Shown here: one piece after another, positions 19,823-27,049 of the stretch
How positions within the stretch are numbered: the first letter of the stretch is position 1
Layout of the letters: every line of letters starts with the position of its first letter
Origin: Clostridiales bacterium
GTDB taxonomy: Bacteria; Bacillota; Clostridia; Oscillospirales; CAG-272
Reading direction: 5' to 3'
Assembly (NCBI GenBank): GCA_012727435.1
Contig: JAAYHB010000001.1
Coordinates: 1-35,716 of the forward strand
DNA: 35,716 nucleotides
The notes under the pieces: model-generated
Database searches by the model: none
What the model saw: the letters and a program-made list of their open reading frames with translations, nothing else
Told to the model about the DNA's origin: nothing
Program-made: the position numbers and the translations under genes

Positions 19823-20620
19823 TTATCCCGGATTGTAGGTGTTCGCAGGAACTGTATGGCAATACAACTTCAGGTTGATTTCATATCCGGCGTCAAGCAG
19901 CCCGTCCTGCTCTGCGATCTGGTCGGCTTGTGCGTTTATGGCATCAAGGTCGGTTTCAAGCATAAGATAAAAGGTGATTGTATACGGCGTGCTGCTCGAC
20001 GTGCCGCCGCTGACGGTACCGAGTTGCAGGGTACACCCCTCGTCATAATTGTCGGCGGAAATTGCCGTATAATTCTCAGTATTGAGGAAATCTTCATCTC
20101 CCGTCTGGGGCACGAAATACGACAGCTTCATGAATCTGATAGGTATTTGTATTTCGTTCATATAATCATCAAAACCGACGCACCAGAAATCAAAAACAAA
20201 ATCGCCGAACAGGTTAAGCCGGGTCGGATAGGCTTTTATAGCATTGTCGTATGTCACGACCACCTTGTATATCGATATGTAGTTGTCGTTGCTGGTGTAC
20301 TCGCCGTCCCAGAAGAAGAAATACGGGCTTACGAGCTCTCCGCTCTCGTTGTAATATTTAAGCTCAATCAGGCCGGTATCCTCATAAGGATTTACTCTGA
20401 CAAAGTCGCCCGAAGAGTGGACATACCTGTATGCCTCGACAACAAGTTCCTCAACGCCGTCGGTATACACCGTGGTGTTCTGGGTCATCGGAAAGTAAAA
20501 CCATGCAAAGACCGAAAAGGAGAGCGCCAAAACCAGGCACAGCAGAAGCAGACTGCCGAAAAACAGCCTTTTTACCGTCGGATTATCGGTTTTTCTTTTG
20601 CCGCGCAAAAGCAGCCTCAC
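19823..20620 (-). CDS. SipW-operon secreted/anchored protein (TasA-like class), 265 residues
   Basis: A basic N-terminus is followed by a hydrophobic segment at about 19-39 and the boundary F-A-W-F (Trp40), matching the A-W-[YF] boundary of the first operon protein. The rest is beta-strand-rich and acidic, with tyrosine-rich strands and few lysines, consistent with an extracellular structural protein. There is no C-terminal anchor. No family was recognised by motif; the TasA-like label rests on signal type, size and the adjacent sipW. The start is a GTG with a strong GAGGAGG 10 bases upstream. The gene is separated from its neighbours by 15 bases upstream and 8 bases downstream. Confidence 0.78.
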   Translation of the reverse strand: MRLLLRGKRKTDNPTVKRLFFGSLLLLCLVLALSFSVFAWFYFPMTQNTTVYTDGVEELVVEAYRYVHSSGDFVRVNPYEDTGLIELKYYNESGELVSPYFFFWDGEYTSNDNYISIYKVVVTYDNAIKAYPTRLNLFGDFVFDFWCVGFDDYMNEIQIPIRFMKLSYFVPQTGDEDFLNTENYTAISADNYDEGCTLQLGTVSGGTSSSTPYTITFYLMLETDLDAINAQADQIAEQDGLLDAGYEINLKLYCHTVPANTYNPG

Positions 20621-20635
20621 CGCAAGCGCCCCTCC

Positions 20636-21412
20636 TCAATCAGTCGTCGTAGTAATAATAGCGCATCTTTCGATGGTCAGCCGGCCGGTGAGCGAGCCCT
20701 CGACCGGCAGATATGCACCCTCGGGTGTCAGAATGTACTCGCATTTCTGGGCGTTCTGGGGTTCACCGGTATCAACATAAAGCACCGGTATGTCGATAAG
20801 ATATACATAAAGCCCGGCATATGCGCCGTATTCAATTTGCGTACCGGTAACACCCGACTCCCCTATCGAAATCTCAAACTCGTCTTCGTTACCGCTGAGT
20901 GTGGTAAGTGCTCCGTTGTTCAATATCTGCCAGATGTCTGAATAGCTGTAATTATATATAGTCTCCCCGTCACTTTCCTCAATGGTGCAGGTTACCTCCG
21001 AAACCTTAACAGTCCCGGCCAGAATCCGGCAATCGCCCCGTAATACCTCGTCACCGTACACTCCAAGAAGATAAAGCTTTGAATTGTCAAAGTCCAACGG
21101 GTTGGTGACCGAAATCATGTAAATAAAATGAATGATATCGCCCGGCACGATTTTGATAGCTTCGCTGTCCCCGACCTCGTCGCCGAAGGGCAGCACGATG
21201 TCGCCTCTGTCCTCGTTCTTAAACGAAGATATGTTCCGCCCCACACCCGAACTAATGGCCCTGCCGTAAATCGGGTTGACAGTGATTTTTTTATTTATGA
21301 CAAACCATGACTTGGCATCGTCCGAAAAAAGGCTGTACAGTGAAAAAATCAGGACTACAGACAGCACCGACAAGTAAATTATGCTCTTTACCGAGGTGAG
21401 TTTTTTTGCCAT
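20636..21412 (-). CDS. SipW-operon secreted/anchored protein (TasA-like class), 258 residues
   Basis: A short basic N-terminus is followed by a hydrophobic segment at about 10-30 and then D-D-A-K-S-W-F (Trp36), a variant of the operon's Trp-aromatic boundary. The body is beta-rich and acidic, and includes 'VPGDIIHFIYMISVTNP' near residue 82, a layout often seen in TasA-like beta-sandwiches. The protein ends in ITTTTD with no anchor. The ATG at 21412 was chosen because AAGGA sits 8 bases upstream. An in-frame ATG at 21421 overlaps the previous stop as ATGA and is the alternative. The function is inferred from context only. Confidence 0.77.
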   Translation of the reverse strand: MAKKLTSVKSIIYLSVLSVVLIFSLYSLFSDDAKSWFVINKKITVNPIYGRAISSGVGRNISSFKNEDRGDIVLPFGDEVGDSEAIKIVPGDIIHFIYMISVTNPLDFDNSKLYLLGVYGDEVLRGDCRILAGTVKVSEVTCTIEESDGETIYNYSYSDIWQILNNGALTTLSGNEDEFEISIGESGVTGTQIEYGAYAGLYVYLIDIPVLYVDTGEPQNAQKCEYILTPEGAYLPVEGSLTGRLTIERCAIITTTTD

Positions 21413-21417
21413 GTGCC

Positions 21418-21948
21418 TCATCCTTCTGTGATATCTGAGTTGATCGTCCCGTCGGCCTTTTCAGTGTTACCAGCCAGCCCGTCTGTTCTGCCGGCTTCGG
21501 CGACCTGTTCAGCCTCGCCATGTCTGACGAGCAGGACAATGCGGACGACATGCCAGATGACAAGCAAAAAGAGCGGCAGTATTATGACAAAAAAGAAACC
21601 CAGCGAATTCCTGAAAAAATCAACCACCCCGCCCAGCAGCGGAATGTAAAACTTAACCGTGCCGATGCAGGCCATCGGGTCGCGTGTAATCCGCGCCCCT
21701 CGCCCGATAAAGGCGACGTAATTGCCGCGCTCGCTGCTATATCTGGTCAGGTCAACCACCGCAAGCGCCCCCCTGGGGGCGTCGGCGACACTGTCCTCCC
21801 TGACGCTCAGCAGCATTGTGTTCCCGAACACAGGCTCGGAATACCTGTTGTTGGTCGAAAAAATCAGCACGGTCACCAGAACCGAAAGCAGAATAAACAC
21901 CACCGACAGAATATTGACGATGGTTGATATAACATCCTTCAGCTTCAT
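21418..21948 (-). CDS. SipW-like signal peptidase homologue lacking the catalytic base (probable pseudoenzyme)
   Basis: 176 residues: membrane helix at about 8-30, a short extracytoplasmic part, a second hydrophobic segment at about 115-142, and an acidic tail of about 35 residues. It aligns with the intact SipW downstream by order and motif: 'RGALAVV' for 'PGDYILT', 'GNYVAFI' for 'GDIIAFV', 'IGTVKFYIPLLGGVVDF' for 'VGRVALELPGLGYIDL', then the second membrane segment. A serine (Ser53) may match the nucleophile and T-R-D (88-90) may match TRGD. However, there is no His or Lys anywhere between residues 53 and 90, and the roughly 18-residue segment that holds the catalytic His is absent. Possible roles are chaperone or partner of SipW, or a membrane scaffold. 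The start ATG at 21948 has GGAGG 4 bases upstream. Confidence 0.75.
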   Translation of the reverse strand: MKLKDVISTIVNILSVVFILLSVLVTVLIFSTNNRYSEPVFGNTMLLSVREDSVADAPRGALAVVDLTRYSSERGNYVAFIGRGARITRDPMACIGTVKFYIPLLGGVVDFFRNSLGFFFVIILPLFLLVIWHVVRIVLLVRHGEAEQVAEAGRTDGLAGNTEKADGTINSDITEG

Positions 21949-21983
21949 AACCCCTCCGCAAAAATACAGTAAACCGCGTAGTT

Positions 21984-22883
21984 TTATTCGACCACATGCA
22001 TTGATATGGCTACCGAGAAATACTCGCCTGCGTTCAGAAAAACAGCGCTCCTGTCCGAGCCTTCTATCCATACCCTCAGATGCACCTCGGTGGTGTAGTA
22101 GGTTGTCACCCCGTCTACCTTTTCGCTTCCCCGCAGGGTGAAGGTGTTGGCATTCTCGGGCAGGTAGGGATTTAATGCCTCGGGGTTGTTTGCATAATAT
22201 TCGCTCTCATAAAAAGCCTCGTCCGAATCGGCGTATTCTGCGGTCACCCCGTCGGCTATCATGGGATAATAAACCCTCCCGTCCTGACCTACGAGCGGAG
22301 TTGCCGCCTGGTCCTTTGCGATAATAAGAGAGCGGTACTCCCCGTTTTCCTTGACAAGCACCGCACAGCGCACCGAGCCGGTTATGCCGCTACCCCCTGT
22401 TGGGTTGAATATATCTATGTAATTGACGTAAACCTGCAGGTCGAAGGGGGTTGTGGTGGTTACATACATCGGTATGTCGATAAAGTATCCGCGGCTTGCC
22501 GACTCAGGGACAGTCAGGTAATCGTCAACCGTGGTGCCCTCCTTCGGGCAGCCGTCATTCCCCACGCAGCGAAAGGGGAGATAAAGGAAGTTTATCCCGT
22601 CCGAACTGGTCACCGGGGCGAGCATGTCGTATTCGCTTATCACGGGGTTCTCTCCCTCAAGCTCGGCCGAACCGAACTCAAAGTACATATGAAAACCCTC
22701 AAGCGACGTAACGCTCTCGGCCTTCTCCAGTGAGGCTACGATGTATATGGGAAAGACCACAGACAGCGATATGCCGGAGGCGGTTGTGATTTTATTGTTT
22801 GAATACCACGCATATGACGCCGTGCCGAGCACGCAAAGGCTGACAAGCAGGAACACAAGCGTCACTGTCAGTTGTTTTCTCAC
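21984..22883 (-). CDS. TasA-like SipW-dependent secreted protein, first gene of the operon, 299 residues
   Basis: The N-terminus has a basic start, a hydrophobic segment (about 6-20) and then T-A-S-Y-A-W-Y-S-N-N (21-30), the classic SipW/TasA-type boundary. The body is beta-rich and acidic. The C-terminal stretch TEVHLRVWIEGSDRS, followed by AGEYFSVAISM, closely resembles the ending of many clostridial proteins with SipW-dependent-type signal peptides. A fibre-forming or accessory matrix subunit is inferred. The start is a GTG at 22883, chosen for its GGGGGTGAT ribosome site. The frame extends 18 codons upstream to an ATG, but that stretch overlaps the T run of the riboswitch terminator. Confidence 0.83.
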   Translation of the reverse strand: MRKQLTVTLVFLLVSLCVLGTASYAWYSNNKITTASGISLSVVFPIYIVASLEKAESVTSLEGFHMYFEFGSAELEGENPVISEYDMLAPVTSSDGINFLYLPFRCVGNDGCPKEGTTVDDYLTVPESASRGYFIDIPMYVTTTTPFDLQVYVNYIDIFNPTGGSGITGSVRCAVLVKENGEYRSLIIAKDQAATPLVGQDGRVYYPMIADGVTAEYADSDEAFYESEYYANNPEALNPYLPENANTFTLRGSEKVDGVTTYYTTEVHLRVWIEGSDRSAVFLNAGEYFSVAISMHVVE

Positions 22884-22907
22884 GGCATCACCCCCGGATT
22901 TACTAAT

Positions 22908-22948
22908 AAAAAAGCGCCGCAAAACAGAACCAATCATCTGTCTACGGC
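22908..22948 (-). terminator. Riboswitch expression platform: intrinsic terminator overlapping the aptamer 3' strand
   Basis: On the minus strand, GCCGTAGACAGA (starting at 22948) pairs with TCTG-T-TTTGCGGC (to 22916) as a 12-bp stem with one bulge and some G-U pairs, around an 8-base loop. A TTTTTT run follows (22908-22913). The 5' arm begins inside the conserved 3' strand of the aptamer (GTTGCCG). Folding of the ligand-bound aptamer and of the terminator should therefore exclude each other, which predicts an ON switch. Confidence 0.78.
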
Positions 22949-23056
22949 AACTGGCTGGCTCTGAAGCTTATGTAAAACTATACACTGCGGTTTTACAACA
23001 GCTGTAAGAACCCCTATAGCTTTGCGTCAATCCCTCACGAGATTTTTGCTTTTTTC
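22943..23056 (-). promoter_or_regulatory. GEMM-I cyclic-dinucleotide riboswitch (c-di-GMP-I class; possible cGAMP-type variant)
   Basis: The minus strand shows the class landmarks in order: GCAAA (23049-23045); a hairpin AATCTC-GTGA-GGGATT (23044-23029) with a GNRA tetraloop; the invariant GACGCAAAGC (23028-23019) followed by TATAGGG; a variable stem with a perfect 8-bp helix (22990-22997 with 22971-22978); and the conserved 3' GCCAGCCAGTTGCCG (22959-22945). The base aligned to Vc2 G20, the ligand-discriminating position, is A (complement of T23050). A at this site is a hallmark of cGAMP-preferring or promiscuous GEMM-Ib members. The aptamer lies between a sigma-A promoter and the TasA-like operon, with a terminator as expression platform. 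Confidence 0.87.
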
Positions 23057-23081
23057 GTATATTATTCAATTCACGGCTTCA

Positions 23082-23110
23082 ATGATAGCAAAAATGCCCG
23101 GTTTTGTCAA
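23082..23110 (-). promoter_or_regulatory. Sigma-A promoter of the riboswitch/SipW operon
   Basis: On the minus strand: TTGACA (23105-23110), 17-bp spacer, TATCAT (23082-23087). The predicted start near 23075 leaves about 20 bases before the riboswitch and a leader of about 190 bases. No repressor site was recognised. Confidence 0.85.
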
Positions 23111-23143
23111 GACATTTTATATTAATTATTGAAAATATTTCGG

Positions 23144-23177
23144 AAAAACCGGGCGGTAAAGCATACCGCCCGGTTTT
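23144..23177 (-). terminator. Intrinsic terminator of the esterase gene
   Basis: A perfect 14-bp stem, AAAACCGGGCGGTA (23145-23158) with TACCGCCCGGTTTT (23164-23177), and a 5-base loop, ending in five T on the minus strand. It insulates the SipW operon promoter from the upstream gene. Confidence 0.92.
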
Positions 23178-23199
23178 AATCCGTCAGGCACGTCAGTCC

Positions 23200-23961
23200 T
23201 TATGGATTCTCGAGCATAAAATCCAAAGCAGGCACGACCCACCTGTCCCAGAATTCCCAGTTGTGGACTCCGTCGCCTTCCTCATATTTGAATTCAAAAC
23301 CTTTTTCTCTGCCTGTGGTTAGCATGAAATCACGGAACTTGACATTGTCATCGTAAAGGCTGTCCTGCCGCCCGCAGGCCACATAAATCCGGGGTCTGGG
23401 CGCGCTGTCCGGGAAGTTTTCTACCAGCCAGAACAAATCGGCGTCGCTGCCGGCAAGCTCATTTTTGAAATTGTCCCCCCAAATTGCGGCGGCCTCCTTT
23501 GTCCATTTGCAGGTTTGCACACGGCCGGCAATATCGACCACCCCCGATAAAGACGCCGCGGCGGCGTATTGTTCGGGCTTTTTTAAGGCTGTGTGCAAAG
23601 CGCCGTACCCGCCCATCGACAGGCCGCAAATGAAGGTCTTCTCGCGCTTTTTGCTGAGCCTGAAAATCCGGCGGGTGTAATCTACCAGCTCGTCGGCAAC
23701 ATAAGTATAAAAATTCTTGCCGTATCTCATGTCGGTGTAGTATGAGTTTTCGCCGTCTGGCATAACGACCGCGATATTTCTGTCATTCGCATACTGCTCA
23801 ATACGGGTTTTGCGAACCCACGAGGTATGGCTGGCATGCATTCCGTGGAGCAGGTAAAGTGTCGGAATATCCTCCTCGGGACAGCTCTCGGGGATGATTA
23901 TGTAAAAAGAGGTGTCCATATTAAGTGAGTGTGAGCGAAAAGTAGCCTCAAGAAGCGCCAT
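23200..23961 (-). CDS. Alpha/beta-hydrolase esterase (esterase D / tributyrin-esterase type, PF00756)
   Basis: 253 residues, a single-domain serine esterase without a signal peptide, hence probably cytoplasmic. The nucleophile elbow is GLSMGGYG (Ser115). The acid is probably Asp200 in CGRQDSLYDDN, with Asp204/205 as alternatives. The histidine is His233 in DGVHNWEFWD, the typical H-x-W-x-x-W end of the family. The oxyanion-hole region is YLLHGMHASHTSW (36-48). Relatives release acetyl or short acyl groups from sugars, xylan fragments or short-chain triglycerides; the substrate is not determined here. The ATG at 23961 has AAGGAAG 10 bases upstream. The gene is monocistronic, with its own promoter and terminator. 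Confidence 0.9.
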   Translation of the reverse strand: MALLEATFRSHSLNMDTSFYIIIPESCPEEDIPTLYLLHGMHASHTSWVRKTRIEQYANDRNIAVVMPDGENSYYTDMRYGKNFYTYVADELVDYTRRIFRLSKKREKTFICGLSMGGYGALHTALKKPEQYAAAASLSGVVDIAGRVQTCKWTKEAAAIWGDNFKNELAGSDADLFWLVENFPDSAPRPRIYVACGRQDSLYDDNVKFRDFMLTTGREKGFEFKYEEGDGVHNWEFWDRWVVPALDFMLENP

Positions 23962-24001
23962 GGTGAAATTACTTCCTTTCTTTAGTATTTATGTCACCAA
24001 C

Positions 24002-24030
24002 ATATTACTCTATTGTTTCCTGCTTGTCAA
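24002..24030 (-). promoter_or_regulatory. Probable sigma-A promoter of the esterase gene
   Basis: On the minus strand: a perfect TTGACA (24025-24030), 17-bp spacer and a weaker -10 TAATAT (24002-24007). It is about 40 bases from the start codon. Confidence 0.65.
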
Positions 24031-24134
24031 CAACAAGAAACCGGCTTTTCCATGCGGTTATTATACTGACGCGGCGGTTCTTCTATGTCGTCCTCAAGGC
24101 GGTGCAGCTATAATCCTTGAGTACCGACCCGTTC

Positions 24135-25469
24135 TCAGCCGCACATCACGGCCTCAACCGCCCTGATACCGTACTCCTCAAAAAGCGCGACACAAACCTC
24201 GTCCATCAGCTCCCCGCTGACCGCGACCGGAACCGCCGGCGGGCAGAGTATGACCGGCGAAGCGCAGACCCGGCCGGCGGCTGACCCTGCCGGTATTCTC
24301 TCGCGGGGCGCAAGAAAAGCCTCCCGCGGGGACATCACGCGCCTGTTGTGCGGAAAATCGGGCTTCGATCGTTTTATCGGAGCGAGCCGGGGCAGCCGGG
24401 CCATGGCCGAGCAGAGCCGATCAAGCTCGCCGGAAGTGTTCTCTGGAGTTACCATCAGTACGACCTCATAGGGTCCGGCAAATTCGGGCTCAATCCCCTG
24501 CTCCCGCAGGCGGGCGGCGACCCCGGCGCCGGTATAACCAGACGGGGCGGTGTCTATCACGATTCTCAGCGGGTCGGTGGGTGTTACCCGCCAGCCCATG
24601 CTCTCAAGCCTTGCTTTGGTGTTCTCAACCTCCCCGATAAAGCCGGCAAGCCTCTCGCCGTAACCGTCGGCAATATAGCGGTTGCACAGGTCGAGCGACT
24701 GCAAAATCAGATAAGACGGGCTGGTCGAGCCGAACAGCGCGAGCGCCCCCTTTGCCGCGGCGGTTATCTGCTCAGGCACCTTCTTTGAGAGCTGCAGGTA
24801 TGCCCCGCCGGTGAGCACCGGAAGGGTCTTATGGGCCGAGTCTGCCGACATGAAGGCGCCGAGGTCAACCGGGTGGCGGGACTTTGGCAAAAACTTCAGA
24901 TACGCGCCGTGCGCGTTGTCAACCAAAAGCGGGACGTCGTACTTCTCGCATACCGCCGCTATCTTCCCGATGTCGGGGCTGCGCCCGAAGTAATCGGGTG
25001 CGGTAATATACACTGCCAGCGGCCTCTCGGGCATTCGGGAAATCATATGCCCGACCGCCCCGGGCAGGACAACGCCCTCGTCCCCGGGGTAAATCCACTC
25101 GGGCAGAAGGTCGAGCAGCGCGCAGGCATGAATGAAGGAGACATGGGCGTTGCGCGCTGCAATCACGCACCGGCTTGACCTGTCACGCCCGGTCTGATAT
25201 AGCATTGTCAGGTAGAGCATGGCCTTGATGCACTGAGAGGAGCCCCCCGCAGAGTAGAAGGTCTGCCCGAAACCGAATAAGGCCGTGGCGCACTCTTCGC
25301 TCTCGCGAATGATGCCCCCGGCCTCATATAGTGCGTCCGCGCCGGCAATTTCGGTTATGTCAAGGCTCTCGCAGCCGAGACACGGTATTCCCTTGTGCCC
25401 CGGCATATGAAAGCGGATACTCCCGGACTCCCGGTAGCGCCCGACAAAATCGGCAATCGGTGTTTTCAC
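24135..25469 (-). CDS. Orn/Lys/Arg decarboxylase-family PLP enzyme (YaaO/SpeA-like, short form)
   Basis: 444 residues. Fold-type I PLP enzyme of the basic amino acid decarboxylase family; the substrate (Arg, Lys or Orn) is not visible. The N-terminus has the family's 'FHMPGHKG' (20-27). The PLP site shows Asp184 and His187 in LLVDNAHGAY, and the Schiff-base lysine Lys214 in SADSAHKTLP. The small C-terminal domain begins near 370, and the protein is a little shorter than the usual 470-490 residues. The start is a GTG with GGGAGG 6 bases upstream. It lies 43 bases after scfB on the same strand, and a GC hairpin (25487-25508) sits in the gap, so it is probably in the SCIFF transcript. Confidence 0.88.
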   Translation of the reverse strand: MKTPIADFVGRYRESGSIRFHMPGHKGIPCLGCESLDITEIAGADALYEAGGIIRESEECATALFGFGQTFYSAGGSSQCIKAMLYLTMLYQTGRDRSSRCVIAARNAHVSFIHACALLDLLPEWIYPGDEGVVLPGAVGHMISRMPERPLAVYITAPDYFGRSPDIGKIAAVCEKYDVPLLVDNAHGAYLKFLPKSRHPVDLGAFMSADSAHKTLPVLTGGAYLQLSKKVPEQITAAAKGALALFGSTSPSYLILQSLDLCNRYIADGYGERLAGFIGEVENTKARLESMGWRVTPTDPLRIVIDTAPSGYTGAGVAARLREQGIEPEFAGPYEVVLMVTPENTSGELDRLCSAMARLPRLAPIKRSKPDFPHNRRVMSPREAFLAPRERIPAGSAAGRVCASPVILCPPAVPVAVSGELMDEVCVALFEEYGIRAVEAVMCG

Positions 25470-25486
25470 AGCTTACCTCCCGCACG

Positions 25487-25508
25487 TCCGGCGGTCCTTG
25501 CCGCCGGA
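25487..25508 (-). repeat. Intercistronic hairpin between scfB and the decarboxylase gene
   Basis: A perfect 8-bp inverted repeat (TCCGGCGG, 25487-25494; CCGCCGGA, 25501-25508) with a 6-base loop and no T run. It is likely an mRNA-stability or processing hairpin rather than a terminator. Confidence 0.6.
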
Positions 25509-25512
25509 TAGT

Positions 25513-26904
25513 TTACTCCTTGTGACTGTTTTCCTCCTCAAACTCGGCGACCTTTAGCATTATCGCGCACTCAATCCGCTTTTTCAGCAGCCGGCAGCCG
25601 TATTCATAAATTCGGTCAATGCGGCCGGTCGCGTGGTATGCATTTGCGGCGCAGCCGCCTGCACAGTAAAACCTCGCCCAGCACTCGCGACATTCGGGGC
25701 GGGTGTATATGTTGCACTTTCCGAATTCCGCCTGCAGCTCTTTGTTAGTCAGACCTTCCGAAAGGCTGCCGAGGCGGAATTTCGGGTCGCCCACAAACTG
25801 ATGGCAGGGATAAAGCTCACCCTTCGGGGTCACCGCCAGATACTCTGTCCCCGAGCCGCAGCCGGTTATGCGCTTGTACACGCAGGGGCCGTGCTCGAGG
25901 TCGAGTATGAAGTGATAAAATGCAAATCCCCGGCCCGCCCGCCTGCGTTCAAGCATTGCAAAAGCCAGTTTTTCGTACTGCTCAAGCAGAACCGGCAGGT
26001 CGTCCTCGGTCAGGGCATACGGCTCGTCGGGCGGGCATACCACCGGCTCCATGCTCAGCTGGTCAAAGCCGAGGTCGGCCATATGAAGGATGTCCTCTGT
26101 AAAGTCTGTGTTGAAATGCGTGTAGGTGCCGCGGATGTAATAGCCCCTGTCCCCGCGGGCTTCAACAAACTTTTTGAATTTAGGAAGAATTATGTCATAG
26201 CTGCCCTGCCCCGTGAGGGTTTTACGGAACCTGTCGTTCACCTCGCGCCGGCCGTCAAGGCTGAGCACCACGTTGTGCATCTCGCGGTTGCAGAACTCAA
26301 TGACATCGTCGTCTATGAGCAAACCGTTGGTTGTCAGCGTGAAGCGGAAATTCTTGCCGCACTCGCGCTCGCGCTCCCGGGCATAGGCAACGATTTTTTT
26401 GACAGTCTCCCAGCACATAAGCGGCTCGCCGCCGAAGAAGTCGACCTCAAGGTTATGCCGCCTGCCCGAATGCTCAATCAGAAAATCAATTGCCGCGCAC
26501 CCGGTCTCATAATTCATGACCTCGCGCTCGCCCCGGTACCTGCCCTGCCCTGCAAAGCAGTATCCGCAGTTGAGGTTGCAGGTATGCGCCACGTGCAGAC
26601 AAAGCGCCTTGATCGTGCCGACGTGGGGCTTCGGCAGGGCTGCAATTTTCTCAAATTCATCGGGAGAGTACAGCTTCTTGGCGTCGACCAGCGCCTGTAT
26701 GTCCGAATAACACTCTCCCAGCTCGTCCTCTGTCACGTCGGGGCGTCCCCGGTATTTGTCGAGCATTTGACTTATAATTTCCTCACGCGGGTATTCGGGG
26801 TAAAGGGCTATCATGTCATATGCCACGTCGTCGACCGAATGGACCGACCCCGAGTTTACGTCGAGCACGATGTTGTATCCGCCGAGTTTAAACTGATGTA
26901 CCAT
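25513..26904 (-). CDS. scfB: SCIFF radical SAM maturase (thioether-forming)
   Basis: 463 residues. Established role of the family: it installs a Cys-to-Thr thioether bridge in the SCIFF peptide using SAM and Fe-S clusters. The radical SAM cluster is C-x3-C-x2-C at Cys109, Cys113 and Cys116 (HTCNLNCGYC). The 'FFGGEPL' motif that contacts SAM follows. The C-terminal third has the SPASM cysteines (ITGCGSG, LYPCHQF, PECRECW, FYCAGGCAAN, YGCRLLK). The first 90 residues form the peptide-recognition-like domain that begins HQFKLGGYNIVLDVNSG. The ATG is preceded by AGGAG. It lies downstream of scfA behind a terminator-like attenuator. Confidence 0.97.
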   Translation of the reverse strand: MVHQFKLGGYNIVLDVNSGSVHSVDDVAYDMIALYPEYPREEIISQMLDKYRGRPDVTEDELGECYSDIQALVDAKKLYSPDEFEKIAALPKPHVGTIKALCLHVAHTCNLNCGYCFAGQGRYRGEREVMNYETGCAAIDFLIEHSGRRHNLEVDFFGGEPLMCWETVKKIVAYARERERECGKNFRFTLTTNGLLIDDDVIEFCNREMHNVVLSLDGRREVNDRFRKTLTGQGSYDIILPKFKKFVEARGDRGYYIRGTYTHFNTDFTEDILHMADLGFDQLSMEPVVCPPDEPYALTEDDLPVLLEQYEKLAFAMLERRRAGRGFAFYHFILDLEHGPCVYKRITGCGSGTEYLAVTPKGELYPCHQFVGDPKFRLGSLSEGLTNKELQAEFGKCNIYTRPECRECWARFYCAGGCAANAYHATGRIDRIYEYGCRLLKKRIECAIMLKVAEFEEENSHKE

Positions 26905-26922
26905 TTTTTCTCCTGTTTATTC

Positions 26923-26954
26923 AAAAAAAGAGCCCGCGAAACCCGCAAGCTCTT
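26923..26954 (-). terminator. Attenuator/terminator between scfA and scfB
   Basis: On the minus strand: an 11-bp stem, AAGAGCTTGCG with CGCGGGCTCTT (two G-U pairs), a 5-base loop, then seven T. It lies 18 bases before scfB, so only part of the scfA transcripts should read into scfB. That would make the precursor more abundant than its enzyme. Confidence 0.85.
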
Positions 26955-27049
26955 GTCCTTGTGCAGCAAAGGCACGCACAGATGCTGTCCTGTCGGCAAG
27001 CTTTATCCTGCCGGCAGGCCGGTAACACTACTGCGCAGCTCTTTTGTTT

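Noticed and set aside
19856-20941. Plus-strand open frame of 361 codons across the TasA-like genes
   Set aside because: The minus-strand genes here have signal peptides, ribosome sites and operon spacing; the plus-strand product looks like low-information sequence.
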